Origin: Chryseobacterium pennipullorum
Lineage (GTDB): Bacteria > Bacteroidota > Bacteroidia > Flavobacteriales > Weeksellaceae
Length of the DNA stretch: 64,000 nucleotides
Direction: 5' to 3'
Assembly (NCBI RefSeq): GCF_003384725.1
Contig: NZ_QNVV01000014.1
Coordinates: 1 to 64,000, forward strand
Of this stretch, positions 9,912 to 18,265 are shown piece after piece (the first letter of the stretch is position 1; each line of letters opens with the position of its first letter). Below the pieces are notes generated by a model. The model had not been told where the DNA came from. It worked only from the letters and a program-made list of their open reading frames with translations, and did no database searches. Both the position numbers and the translations under genes were made by a program.

Positions 9912-10574
9912 TTATTTATTATTTTCAATAATTCCTTCTATGTAATAATACAAATCTTCTTTATCATATTCTACAGGAAATTCATAACCATTGATAAAAA
10001 TTGAAGGGGTGGATATAATTCCTTGCTGAGCAAACCATTGATTGGATTGATGAAGAGCTGTTTTAGTTTCTTCTATATTGTATCCAGTATCTATGAACCA
10101 TGGCGCCAGATTTTTATGCTTAAACCAGAAATACATTGCCTTCATAAACTCCTGAGATCCATGAGTTAAAAATACACTGTGGAGTATATACAAATACTGA
10201 TTTCTTTCCTCTACAGGCTGGGTTTTAAACAAAATATTGATCTTTACCTCATCTTCGTAGGCAAAGAGAATATGACCAATAATATCAGTCAGTTCCTTGC
10301 ACATGCCGCAGTACAGGCTTGTCAATACCGTCAGCTCGATCCCGCTGTTTGTATTGCCCAAAACAAGAATAGGCTCTGGAAGCTCTTGGTTTTTCTGCTT
10401 CTCCAGGGTATTCATAAATACCTCATAGCTCCTTACCGTTCTGTTTTTGCTGATGATCTCGCTTCTCAATGTTCTATTTTGTTCCATATACTTCCTAATC
10501 TGCATCCACAGAATAAGAATAAGCAGGTACAAAACACCATATATCAGAAAAGAGGCCAAGGATTCCACATTCAT
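9912..10574 (-). CDS. membrane-anchored thioredoxin/DsbA-like thiol oxidoreductase
   Basis: A 220-residue protein with one N-terminal membrane helix (residues ~8-25), a charged helical linker, and a thioredoxin-fold domain with the redox motif YCGMC (cysteines 89 and 92). A likely cis-proline loop (STPSIFINGYEFP) lies near the C-terminus. It closely resembles the C-terminal third of the fused protein at 23701-25212: both have the CGxC motif, NGYxFP and a YDxED tail. It starts one base after the VKOR-domain gene, so the two probably form an electron relay in which the thioredoxin domain oxidises substrate and VKOR re-oxidises it. The likely substrate is the cysteine-containing RiPP; this is inferred from context. 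Confidence 0.85.
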   Translation of the reverse strand: MNVESLASFLIYGVLYLLILILWMQIRKYMEQNRTLRSEIISKNRTVRSYEVFMNTLEKQKNQELPEPILVLGNTNSGIELTVLTSLYCGMCKELTDIIGHILFAYEDEVKINILFKTQPVEERNQYLYILHSVFLTHGSQEFMKAMYFWFKHKNLAPWFIDTGYNIEETKTALHQSNQWFAQQGIISTPSIFINGYEFPVEYDKEDLYYYIEGIIENNK

Positions 10575-10575
10575 A

Positions 10576-11433
10576 TCATTTTAGTATACTATAGGTTTGT
10601 AAAAGCAGAACAATGATGATCCCAATACATAGAGGACAAATTTTCCTGATCCGGAACACCTGATAAAAAAGAGAATATCCTATCACAGGAAATATAATAA
10701 CGAGCAAAGCTTTTTGTATCATGGCAAACACATTATCCTGCTGTTCATTCACCAAAAATAAAAGGGTTATGACATTGGTCAAAAAATAAGCAAGACTGTA
10801 ATCTCCAAAATTTGAAATAAAATTTTTGTTTTTTCCCTCCCCGGAAAACGAGCAGTCTGTATAAGCTCCTGAACATACTTTGGTCACCACTGTATTTTCG
10901 ATTCCAAATATTTTTTTAAGCGAAAGAACAGAAAGGAACAGCCCACACAACGATAGCATGAAGTACGTAAATGAACTTATAGGTACTGTATAATAAAGAT
11001 ATGCTAACAAAATAACCGCAGCAATTACGGTAAAAGCGGCCTTATATAGACCGTACCCTTTCTTTGTTATCAAAGAGTCAGACTCATCGATAAGAACGGC
11101 AATATTATTCCATTTTGTTAGAAAGTCTCCTTCATTCATCTTATCTCTACCATTGACCAGATAATATCCCTCTTTTTTTTCAACAACTGCAAGCTCCTGC
11201 CCACCATCTGAAAGGGTTATAAAAGCCATAAAATCATCAGGAAGTTCATCGATCTCTGAATTATCTATCTCCACTGCGTAGTTTCTGATATGATGGATAT
11301 TCAGTGTGCTCACTATTGAAAGAAGACTGGGAAAAGCAGGATGGGAATTGACCTGGAATGAAAATTCCTTTGCGTCCGGGTAAATGTTTTTTTTATTCAG
11401 GTACTTCAGAATATTGGAGATACTTTCAACCAT
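10576..11433 (-). CDS. C39-like domain plus vitamin K epoxide reductase (VKOR) membrane protein
   Basis: Residues ~1-115 resemble a peptidase C39-like domain (FSFQVNSHPAFPS, then TLN). I see no catalytic cysteine in the expected place, so it more likely binds peptide than cuts it. Residues ~128-285 form a multi-helix VKOR domain with loop cysteines 187 and 194 and the active-site pair CPLC (266, 269). VKOR proteins pass electrons from thiol oxidoreductases to quinone, driving disulfide formation outside the cytoplasm. The same domain order opens the fused protein at 23.7 kb. It lies between the lipoprotein gene (16 bases away) and the thioredoxin gene (1 base). A role in forming a disulfide in the RiPP is inference. 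Confidence 0.88.
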   Translation of the reverse strand: MVESISNILKYLNKKNIYPDAKEFSFQVNSHPAFPSLLSIVSTLNIHHIRNYAVEIDNSEIDELPDDFMAFITLSDGGQELAVVEKKEGYYLVNGRDKMNEGDFLTKWNNIAVLIDESDSLITKKGYGLYKAAFTVIAAVILLAYLYYTVPISSFTYFMLSLCGLFLSVLSLKKIFGIENTVVTKVCSGAYTDCSFSGEGKNKNFISNFGDYSLAYFLTNVITLLFLVNEQQDNVFAMIQKALLVIIFPVIGYSLFYQVFRIRKICPLCIGIIIVLLLQTYSILK

Positions 11434-11449
11434 ATACTTTGCTTACTGA

Positions 11450-12049
11450 TTATTGAAAGTCGGCTGCATTTTTATCCCATAAACCTCCGTTGAGACCAAA
11501 GAAAAGATTTTTGACCTCCAGGTGAAACTTTTTGTTTTCCGGATCTTTTTCATTTGGACTGTTCAGATTGATAAATCTGACCACGCCACCATTGTATTTT
11601 TTATAAATATCCACAACATTGAATGTACCGGAATCATAGGTATATAAAATGCCGTTTCCCAAATCAACATCTGGTGTTCTGCCATACTCTTTTTCTACAT
11701 CTTCCAACGAGGTGCCTTCGTAAGAAAAGCCTAAAAGATTATTGTAGATACTCATATTGGTATACATAAAAAGAAACTGCTCTGTAACAGGCTTCTTCAT
11801 GTGAGTCTTAAGAATACGGCTGACATCCTTGGTTGTAAAGAAAACGTACTTTTGGTTTATTGAGTTAAACTGATAGTCTGAGAAAGTAACAAACTCCATA
11901 TTTTCGTTGGAAAACTTTAACTGATGAATCTTATTTCCTTCTTCGTTATTCACAGCAGGGGTATGTTTAAAATAATAGTAATTTTTACAGCTCTGAAGCA
12001 TCAGGCCCGCACACATTAAGATCCATACCGTTATCAGTTTCTTACTCAT
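11450..12049 (-). CDS. hypothetical lipoprotein of the RiPP operon
   Basis: A 199-residue protein with a lipoprotein signal: a basic N-terminus, a hydrophobic stretch, and the lipobox-like LMLQSC with cysteine 21 as the lipidation site. The mature part shows no domain I recognise; it is mostly polar with aromatic residues (YYYFKHTP). It starts 8 bases after the SPASM gene and ends 16 bases before the C39-like/VKOR gene, so it is embedded in the peptide operon. Possible roles are immunity, peptide binding or export assistance at the envelope; none is shown by the sequence. Confidence 0.75.
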   Translation of the reverse strand: MSKKLITVWILMCAGLMLQSCKNYYYFKHTPAVNNEEGNKIHQLKFSNENMEFVTFSDYQFNSINQKYVFFTTKDVSRILKTHMKKPVTEQFLFMYTNMSIYNNLLGFSYEGTSLEDVEKEYGRTPDVDLGNGILYTYDSGTFNVVDIYKKYNGGVVRFINLNSPNEKDPENKKFHLEVKNLFFGLNGGLWDKNAADFQ

Positions 12050-12057
12050 ATCTTTTT

Positions 12058-13056
12058 TTAATTTAGTTCTGCTGTATAAGGATTATAATTACAATTTACC
12101 GCATACCCATTATCTGTTTTGAATGGTACATGGGTTACCGTACAGCATAATTTGAATTCACAAATATTGCAGGGAGCAATATCGTCTCTTTTTATACTCC
12201 AAAGTACGGCCAGCTTTTTCACGGCTCCTTCTTTTATTTCCTCTAAAGAATCAGAAATATTACCATACCTTCCCTGTTCGGACATATTGAACCGGATCTC
12301 TCCATTCTCATCTACAAATACGGTCTTGTAAATGGCCAGGTTATAATTTTTTGCAATATTGTAGGCTGTAGTGTTAATGTCCACAGTATTGATATTAAAT
12401 GTAGGCAAAAACATCTTATCATCACCCCCTTTTATAAAAATACTATTGACCTCATTATGGGTTTCAACTTTTGCTTTCGGAGAATTAAAAAAATAAATAG
12501 TCTTTAATCTGTTATTGTTGTAAAGCTTTTTATCAATTTTCTGGTAAGGAACAGAGAATGAAATATTAGTCACTCGGGAATGCTGCAATCGGTTGAGAAT
12601 ATCATGTATTTTTCCCATACAGTTCGTATCGGTCATGTGAAAATGCAGTCTTTTTACCCCAAGACCGGAGATATTTTTAATAATATGATCTAAATTTCCA
12701 TAAAGGTACTCAGACAACATCACGGTCATAAACTGTATCACTGAAGTGTCTTCATTGATACTTTTCTCTGAAAGTTCCGGAAAAAAGGCGGTATTGGAAT
12801 AAAACACAAATTCATTCTTTTCAAGAAAACCGAGGTATTGTTTTGCAACGGGATCAGAATTGAACTCATCCAAAACAGCGCCTACCTTTTTGCTTTTGAT
12901 ATAATCCAAAAAATCAATCATCGTATTGGGAACCAATTCAATTTCTTCTCTTTGAAGATCATATATTGCACCTCTTTCATGGCCTTTAACAGGGATGCAG
13001 CATGAAAATACATGAATATATTTATCCTTGTTATTCTGTAGATATGTTAATTCCAT
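12058..13056 (-). CDS. gwsS: grasp-with-spasm system SPASM-domain peptide maturase
   Basis: A 332-residue protein with a C-terminal SPASM-type cysteine cluster (CNICEFKLCC, cysteines 296, 299, 304, 305, then 322). It has no CxxxCxxC radical-SAM motif in the N-terminal or central part, so it looks like a SPASM-only or pseudo-radical-SAM protein, as is usual for this family. The N-terminal segment CCIPVKGHERGAIYDLQ resembles a leader-recognition region. In grasp-with-spasm loci it is paired with an ATP-grasp ligase and a short precursor, exactly as here. Its start overlaps the preceding 66-residue gene by 26 bases. The family role in peptide maturation is not chemically settled. Confidence 0.88.
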   Translation of the reverse strand: MELTYLQNNKDKYIHVFSCCIPVKGHERGAIYDLQREEIELVPNTMIDFLDYIKSKKVGAVLDEFNSDPVAKQYLGFLEKNEFVFYSNTAFFPELSEKSINEDTSVIQFMTVMLSEYLYGNLDHIIKNISGLGVKRLHFHMTDTNCMGKIHDILNRLQHSRVTNISFSVPYQKIDKKLYNNNRLKTIYFFNSPKAKVETHNEVNSIFIKGGDDKMFLPTFNINTVDINTTAYNIAKNYNLAIYKTVFVDENGEIRFNMSEQGRYGNISDSLEEIKEGAVKKLAVLWSIKRDDIAPCNICEFKLCCTVTHVPFKTDNGYAVNCNYNPYTAELN

Positions 13057-13231
13057 CCTTATATATTCTTAAACAATAAATTTCTGACTGGTGAATAGAC
13101 GTATCCACGATTCTGAAGGGGCGCTCTCTTTTTATTTTTGTAACATCCATCGCTACGGTATGGGAGAAAATCACAGGAAGCAATCCCTTTTTTTTCTCAT
13201 AACCCAGGTCTTTTAGTAATGTCTTTTTCAT
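13031..13231 (-). CDS. small hypothetical protein inside the grasp-with-spasm operon
   Basis: A 66-residue basic protein that I do not recognise. Its ATG overlaps the stop of the ATP-grasp gene (4-base overlap), and its 3' end overlaps the start of the SPASM gene by 26 bases. Such double overlap implies translational coupling and supports a real gene. It has no signal peptide or membrane helix and contains one cysteine. It could be a leader-binding partner, a detached piece of one of the maturases, or a second modified peptide. Nothing in the sequence decides between these. Confidence 0.6.
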   Translation of the reverse strand: MKKTLLKDLGYEKKKGLLPVIFSHTVAMDVTKIKRERPFRIVDTSIHQSEIYCLRIYKDGINISTE

Positions 13232-14193
13232 GTATTCATTTTTTGTAAACAGTGTGCTACCTCATGATGAAGATTGTAATTACAGGGCAGTGCCGTCATC
13301 CGGAACTGTCCGGATGGATTTACTTCCAGAAAATAATATTCTCCGTCCTTTCCTTTTATGATATCCAACGAACCGGTATCCAATCCGATATTTTTCATGA
13401 GAAGACTTATTTTCCGGTCTACCTCTTCAGGTAAAGTATAAGGAATCATTCTGTTAGGCTTACTGTAATTGTAATGACGGTAATCTACTCCCGTCTGGGT
13501 ATCTCTTTGGGAGAAAATGGCCATAGGATAATTTTTACCATTCAGATGAAATATCCTGAGTTCGTACTCTTTGTCCACTTTCTCCTGGAATAAGCTAGGA
13601 AAAAAATGGCTGTACTGAGCCATGGTCTTCGGGTTTACCTCCTTTGTCAAAAAGAAGTATGTATTTTCTCCGACATCAATGACTGAGCCATCTTTTATTG
13701 ATTTGGTAATATATGACTCATTGCGGTTCAATGAATCAGCGGTATTGGTTATATTGGTTTTTGGAATTGTAAGTCCAACCTGTTGCGAAGCAATAAGAGT
13801 ACTTATTTTATTGAGCTTTTTAATGTTCAGCTGGTTATTCAGCCATTTTTTATTTTTCAGGAAATCAAAAAAGAGATCTAAAGTCGTGGTATATTCCAAT
13901 TTTAAATATTCCAGCATCTCTACATTGGTTTCTCCCCTGAAGTTTTTTTTGAACTTATCAAAGAAACCGAATTTCCTGTACCATACACAATTAACATCCG
14001 CAAGGTCTATTTTTCCAAAAAAACTATTCTCCACGATAAGGGTAGGCTCCGGTGACAACTCATAATGCATCTTTGTATTTCCGTTAAAGAGGTCAAGATC
14101 ATTTATTCTTATGCACTTTTCACCCAAAATAGCCAAATGTTCCATCACAAGATTTGTATCATCATCATTTGGCGTTGATAATATTAGAATCAT
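13228..14193 (-). CDS. gwsG: grasp-with-spasm system ATP-grasp peptide maturase
   Basis: An ATP-grasp ligase of 321 residues related to graspetide (microviridin-type) ligases. It starts with a nucleotide-binding-like strand and CxxRIND-type turn (ILILSTPNDDDTNLV, EKCIRINDLDLFNG), and ends with the metal-binding segment YYFLEVNPSGQFRM. A conserved PNRMIPYTLPEE loop is also visible. Enzymes of this class join side-chain carboxylates of a peptide to Thr/Ser hydroxyls or Lys amines. The substrate is presumably the precursor encoded just upstream, whose core has Thr, Glu, Asp and Lys. A perfect hairpin separates the two genes. Family identity is strong; the exact ring pattern is unknown. Confidence 0.9.
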   Translation of the reverse strand: MILILSTPNDDDTNLVMEHLAILGEKCIRINDLDLFNGNTKMHYELSPEPTLIVENSFFGKIDLADVNCVWYRKFGFFDKFKKNFRGETNVEMLEYLKLEYTTTLDLFFDFLKNKKWLNNQLNIKKLNKISTLIASQQVGLTIPKTNITNTADSLNRNESYITKSIKDGSVIDVGENTYFFLTKEVNPKTMAQYSHFFPSLFQEKVDKEYELRIFHLNGKNYPMAIFSQRDTQTGVDYRHYNYSKPNRMIPYTLPEEVDRKISLLMKNIGLDTGSLDIIKGKDGEYYFLEVNPSGQFRMTALPCNYNLHHEVAHCLQKMNT

Positions 14194-14217
14194 ATTTCAT
14201 GAATTAATAGATAAAGG

Positions 14218-14244
14218 AAGACTCTTTATAATATAAAGAGTCTT
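14218..14244 (-). promoter_or_regulatory. hairpin between RiPP precursor and maturase genes
   Basis: A perfect 13-base-pair stem (AAGACTCTTTATA / TATAAAGAGTCTT) with a one-base centre, midway between the gwsA stop and the gwsG start. On the minus strand no T-run follows it, so it may act as a partial terminator, an RNA end-stabiliser or an attenuator that keeps precursor mRNA more abundant than maturase mRNA. On the plus strand it is followed by a T-rich run. Confidence 0.6.
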
Positions 14245-14269
14245 GATTTTTTTTCTGTTAAGCAGTTGA

Positions 14270-14458
14270 CTAATCACATCCGTCGTTAGAACCACCACCA
14301 CCTTTGATAATGGTAAGTGTTTCCAATACATGCGGATCACTTGCAGTTCCTGTTCCACCACATGGACCAGCCAGAGAGTTATCGATTGCTAATTTTCCTG
14401 CCATAACATTTTTCATGTTACCTAATTTCTTCCCCTTAAGGTTTTCCAATTTTTTCAT
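14270..14458 (-). CDS. gwsA: grasp-with-spasm RiPP precursor peptide
   Basis: A 62-residue peptide starting MKKLENLKGKKL, the typical leader of Bacteroidota natural-product precursors. The segment MKNVMAGKLAI ends the leader in an AG pair (residues 20-21) where relatives have GG. The C-terminal part is rich in glycine and has two cysteines (33 and 61), acidic residues (Asp41, Glu46, Asp59, Asp62) and Thr/Lys residues that an ATP-grasp ligase could crosslink. It is the first gene of the operon, directly upstream of the ligase and SPASM genes. A VKOR/thioredoxin pair downstream would suit a Cys33-Cys61 disulfide. Crosslinks and disulfide are inference; precursor identity is well supported by context. 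Confidence 0.85.
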   Translation of the reverse strand: MKKLENLKGKKLGNMKNVMAGKLAIDNSLAGPCGGTGTASDPHVLETLTIIKGGGGSNDGCD

Positions 14459-14494
14459 GGGTTAAATTTTTAGTTTAATTTCTGTCACTATTGA

Positions 14495-14529
14495 CAAGTC
14501 TAATATACAGACAAAAATATCACGCGATA
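14495..14529 (-). promoter_or_regulatory. candidate promoter/operator of the RiPP operon
   Basis: On the minus strand TAGACTTG (14495-14502) matches the Bacteroidota -7 box TAnnTTTG at all but one position. About where the -33 box should lie there is instead a 12-base near-palindrome, TATCACGCGATA (14518-14529), a plausible binding site for the divergent XRE regulator. This is tentative. Confidence 0.3.
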
Positions 14530-14560
14530 TAGAAATAATATGCATTTTTCTTGTAAATCC

Positions 14561-14592
14561 CTTGCAAATAATTCATAAAATCTGCACTTTTG
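14561..14592 (+). promoter_or_regulatory. candidate promoter of the XRE regulator
   Basis: CTTG (14561-14564) and CACTTTTG (14585-14592), spaced by 20 bases, resemble the Bacteroidota -33 and -7 boxes. They end 15 bases before the chosen ATG. The match is imperfect in both boxes. Confidence 0.3.
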
Positions 14593-14607
14593 TATAAAAC
14601 ATTAAGA

Positions 14608-14967
14608 ATGAAGGCTCATGAAAAATTAAAAACCCTTAGAAGGCAAAGGGGTTTATCACAAGTGCAAATGGGAAAGATTTTGGGTACAGATGCATCAAAC
14701 TATTCCCGAAAAGAACGTGGGGAAGTCAAAATCTACGATGATGAGTGGGAGAAACTAGCCAAAGCGCTGGAAGTATCCCTGGAAAGTATTAAGAATACCA
14801 AGACAAAATCTTCTTATCAGGAACACTCATCAGGGAACAGCATCACTTATTCTCATATTCCGAACTTTATTCTGGAAACTCAGAAAAAATACATTGAGAA
14901 ACTGGAAAAAGAAAACAAGGAACTTTTGGAAGAGAATAACAAATTAAAAAATTCAGAAACAAACTGA
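14608..14967 (+). CDS. XRE-family helix-turn-helix regulator with C-terminal coiled coil
   Basis: A 119-residue DNA-binding protein. Residues ~3-58 form a Cro/C1-type helix-turn-helix (LKTLRRQRGLSQVQMGKILG, then YSRKERGEVKI), and the last ~30 residues (KKYIEKLEKENKELLEENN) form a leucine-zipper-like coiled coil suited to dimerisation. I chose the ATG at 14608; a TTG at 14590 would add six residues. The gene is divergent from the grasp-with-spasm operon with ~150 bases between, making it the obvious candidate regulator of that locus. It is followed by a strong bidirectional terminator. Target and effector are unknown. Confidence 0.88.
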   Translation: MKAHEKLKTLRRQRGLSQVQMGKILGTDASNYSRKERGEVKIYDDEWEKLAKALEVSLESIKNTKTKSSYQEHSSGNSITYSHIPNFILETQKKYIEKLEKENKELLEENNKLKNSETN

Positions 14968-14980
14968 CGGCACCCCATAA

Positions 14981-15010
14981 AAAAAGCATCTTATTTCTAA
15001 GATGCTTTTT
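14981..15010. terminator. bidirectional intrinsic terminator
   Basis: A perfect 13-base-pair stem (AAAAAGCATCTTA / TAAGATGCTTTTT) with loop TTTC, between the converging XRE and maeB genes. A- and T-runs on both flanks allow termination in both directions. Confidence 0.85.
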
Positions 15011-15027
15011 AAGTATATCAGGACTTT

Positions 15028-17313
15028 TTATTTTTTGTCTCTTCTCTGCGCATCAAGCACTGCAATAGTAGCAAGATTTACAATCTCATCTACGCTGGAA
15101 CGCATCTGTAATACATGTACCGGCTGCTTTAATCCCATTAAGATCGGGCCGATAACCTGAGCCACCTTCATTCCTCTCAGAATTTTGTATGATAAATTCG
15201 CACTTTCCAGGTTCGGGAAAATGAATGTATTGGCAGGAGTAGTCCCCAGCTTTGAGAAAGGATAATCACTCAGGTGATCTGCATTCATAGCGAAATCAGG
15301 CTGGATCTCCCCATCAACAATCATTTTAGGATATTTCTCATGAAGAATACTTACTGCTTTCGCAACTTTTTTAGAAGTATCGGAAATGGCAGCAAAGTTT
15401 TCGAATCCAAGCATAGCGATTCTCGGCTCAATGGCAAAAGATTTCACCGTAATTTCTGCCATCTTCGCAATATTGACCAGATCTTCTGCCGTAGGATTCT
15501 GATTGATAGAAGTATCTGCGAAGAAAATAGGTTTCTTTTCAGACAAGATCATCATCATGGCAGCTATTTTATCAACTCCCTTGTCTTTCTCAATAACTTC
15601 CAATACAGGACGCAATACGGATGTATAGTTTTTGGAGAAACCTACAATAAGCCCATCCGTATCCCCATGTCTAAGCATCAAAGGTCCGAAATAGTCTCTC
15701 TGGCGAACGTATCTTTTAGCCTTATATTCGTTCATGCCTTTTCTCTGGCGAAGTTTCCAAAGTGTTTCTCTGTATTTTTTTCTGTTTTCTTTCTGGTCGT
15801 CATCACTTGGATCAATGATCGGAATATCCAGGCTGATCCCGAAACGCTCCATTTGCTCCTTGATGTATTTTTTATCTCCCAGAAGACTTGGGTAAGCAAT
15901 TCCTTCTTCAAAAAGAATCTGTGCTGCTTTCAATACATTGTATTCTTCAGCATTTCCAAGAGTGATTCTTTTCGGATTAGACTTCGCACGGCTTTGCATC
16001 ATTCTTACCAATCTCTCGTCTCTGCCCATTCTGTCTAAAAGCTGGTGCTCATATTCGTCAAAGTCAGCAATTGTTTTTCGGGCTACCCCACTTTCAATAG
16101 CTGCTTTTGCTACGGCACTTGACACTTTTGTAATCAGCCTGTTGTCAAATGGTTTTGGAATGAAATATTCTCTTCCAAACTGTAGGTTCTGAACGTTATA
16201 AGCCAGAATTACCGCTTCAGGAACAGGTTCTTTTGCCAGATCAGCAATTGCGTGCACGGCTGCCAGTTTCATTTCTTCGTTGATTCCTGTAGCCTGTACA
16301 TCCAATGCACCACGGAATATATATGGGAAGCCCAATACGTTGTTTACCTGGTTAGGATAGTCACTTCTCCCTGTGGCCATGATCACATCTTTACGGGTGT
16401 CAAGTGCCAGGTCATAAGCAATTTCCGGATCAGGATTCGCCAATGCAAAGACAATAGGATTCTCATTCATGCTTAACAGCATTTCCGGAGTCATAACATT
16501 TCCTTTTGATAATCCAACAAACACATCAGAACCTTTTACGGCATCTTCTAATGTTTCGATATCCGTCTGTGCAATAAAGTCTAATTTTTCAGGGGTAAGG
16601 TTTTCTCTTTTATGATTGATCACTCCTTTACTGTCACACATCAGGACATTTTCCTTTTTCAGTCCCAGTGAAATGTAAAGCTTTGTACATGCAATGGCAG
16701 CAGCACCTGCTCCGTTCACAACCATCTTCACTTCGTCAATATTTTTATTGGCGATCTGCAGAGAGTTAATTAATGCGGCAGCTGAAATAATAGCAGTTCC
16801 ATGCTGGTCATCATGCATCAAAGGAATATTCAATTCCTCTTTCAATTTTTGTTCTATATAAAAAGCTTCAGGAGCTTTAATATCTTCCAGGTTGATTCCT
16901 CCGAAAGTAGGAGCAATTCCTTTTACGATTTCAATAAATTTATCAGGATCTTTCTCATCGATCTCAATATCAAAAACATTGATATCGGCAAAGATTTTGA
17001 AAAGAAGTCCTTTTCCTTCCATCACAGGTTTCGAAGCTTCTGCTCCTATATCTCCAAGACCAAGCACGGCAGTACCGTTAGAAATTACAGCGACAAGATT
17101 TCCTTTTCCTGTATAATCATACACCGTTTCCGGTTTATCATGGATTTCCATACAAGGAACCGCAACTCCTGGTGAATAAGCCAGCGAAAGGTCTCTCTGT
17201 GAAGAGTGTGGCTTGGATGGAATAACTTCTATTTTTCCTTTGGGTTCTGCTTTATGATAATCTAACGCGGCCTGGTTAAAACTCTTTCCGTCGCGATTGT
17301 TGTTACTTGACAT
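15028..17313 (-). CDS. maeB: NADP-dependent malic enzyme, MaeB type with phosphotransacetylase-like domain
   Basis: Converts malate to pyruvate and CO2 with reduction of NADP. At 761 residues it is the long bacterial form: residues ~1-430 carry the malic enzyme ([41 protein letters not shown], a Rossmann turn [11 protein letters not shown]). Residues ~440-760 carry a phosphotransacetylase-like domain that in known members is regulatory rather than catalytic, responding to acetyl-CoA. The BadF-type kinase gene lies 16 bases upstream on the same strand. Specificity for NADP rather than NAD is taken from the family. Confidence 0.95.
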   Translation of the reverse strand: MSSNNNRDGKSFNQAALDYHKAEPKGKIEVIPSKPHSSQRDLSLAYSPGVAVPCMEIHDKPETVYDYTGKGNLVAVISNGTAVLGLGDIGAEASKPVMEGKGLLFKIFADINVFDIEIDEKDPDKFIEIVKGIAPTFGGINLEDIKAPEAFYIEQKLKEELNIPLMHDDQHGTAIISAAALINSLQIANKNIDEVKMVVNGAGAAAIACTKLYISLGLKKENVLMCDSKGVINHKRENLTPEKLDFIAQTDIETLEDAVKGSDVFVGLSKGNVMTPEMLLSMNENPIVFALANPDPEIAYDLALDTRKDVIMATGRSDYPNQVNNVLGFPYIFRGALDVQATGINEEMKLAAVHAIADLAKEPVPEAVILAYNVQNLQFGREYFIPKPFDNRLITKVSSAVAKAAIESGVARKTIADFDEYEHQLLDRMGRDERLVRMMQSRAKSNPKRITLGNAEEYNVLKAAQILFEEGIAYPSLLGDKKYIKEQMERFGISLDIPIIDPSDDDQKENRKKYRETLWKLRQRKGMNEYKAKRYVRQRDYFGPLMLRHGDTDGLIVGFSKNYTSVLRPVLEVIEKDKGVDKIAAMMMILSEKKPIFFADTSINQNPTAEDLVNIAKMAEITVKSFAIEPRIAMLGFENFAAISDTSKKVAKAVSILHEKYPKMIVDGEIQPDFAMNADHLSDYPFSKLGTTPANTFIFPNLESANLSYKILRGMKVAQVIGPILMGLKQPVHVLQMRSSVDEIVNLATIAVLDAQRRDKK

Positions 17314-17329
17314 AAAATTTTGTTTTTTG

Positions 17330-18181
17330 TTAAAGTATGTAATGAATGTGGTAATCTACTAAGCTTTCAATTGGTTTCTGAACAACATGTCCCACATTTA
17401 AATTAAATTCTGCAGCAACAGAACGTAGTATATTTTCATAATAATAAGCAATAGAGCCAATGAAATTAATCTCAGCTTCTTTTGCTTCGTGATAAGGGAG
17501 AACCTGATATTCAAAGAAACTTTTCATTTCTTCAAAAACCATATCTCTCAGATAAGGGTGATCTTTTCTTTCGATCACAAATTTGGTAAAGTTTGCCAGA
17601 TAAGCATTAGGCCTTGGCGAATGATACATATTTTTCAATGCATCTTCTATAGTAAGCTGATAAGCCGATTCAAATTCTGTATGAAGGTCTGAAGGAAGTT
17701 TTTTCATGAAATACCTGCGTACCAGCTGTTTTCCAATAGCACTGCCGCTTCCCTCATCTCCAATCAGGAAACCAAGCGAAGGCAATTCTATCTTCAGGTT
17801 TTCACCATCAAAAAAACATGAGTTTGACCCTGTCCCTAAAATGCACACGATCGCAGGTTTTCCGCTATACGCTGCATAGGCTGCAGCCATCAGATCTTCT
17901 TTTACCGTAATTTCTGCTTTCCCGAATATTTTCTTCAATTCATCTTCTATGATTTCGCAGTTTTTTTTCACTCCGCATCCTGAACCATAAAAGAAGACTT
18001 TAGTGATTGAATTTTTAACCAGCATAAGATTGCTATTCTTCTGTATTTCAGGAGCGATAAGTTCTTTATTGATGAAGTTCGGATTGAAACCGATGGTTTC
18101 TGTTTTCAGAAAAACTTTCTTGAAGTCATCCAATATTACCCAATCCGATTTAGTAGAACCACTATCTACAATAGCAACCAT
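17330..18181 (-). CDS. BadF/BadG/BcrA/BcrD-type ATPase, N-acetylglucosamine kinase-like
   Basis: A 283-residue ASKHA-fold protein. It opens with the phosphate-binding strand VAIVDSGSTKSDWVIL, has a second nucleotide motif CILGTGSNSCFFDG, and the LGFLIGDEGSGSAIGKQLV segment seen in GlcNAc and glucosamine kinases of this family. It probably phosphorylates an amino sugar from peptidoglycan or chitin recycling in the cytoplasm. It sits immediately upstream of maeB, with which it is likely co-transcribed; no functional link is evident. The substrate is inferred from family resemblance only. Confidence 0.85.
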   Translation of the reverse strand: MVAIVDSGSTKSDWVILDDFKKVFLKTETIGFNPNFINKELIAPEIQKNSNLMLVKNSITKVFFYGSGCGVKKNCEIIEDELKKIFGKAEITVKEDLMAAAYAAYSGKPAIVCILGTGSNSCFFDGENLKIELPSLGFLIGDEGSGSAIGKQLVRRYFMKKLPSDLHTEFESAYQLTIEDALKNMYHSPRPNAYLANFTKFVIERKDHPYLRDMVFEEMKSFFEYQVLPYHEAKEAEINFIGSIAYYYENILRSVAAEFNLNVGHVVQKPIESLVDYHIHYIL

Positions 18182-18265
18182 ATTTTAGATTTTAATTTAA
18201 GGATGCTAAATTATGAATTTATCTTTAATTAGCGTTTAAAACAACCCGGAAGCTGTCTAAAATCA

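Noticed and set aside
15274..16038. 254-codon open frame antisense to maeB
   Set aside because: It lies wholly inside the secure maeB gene, has a Phe/Ser/His-rich shadow composition and no recognisable domain.
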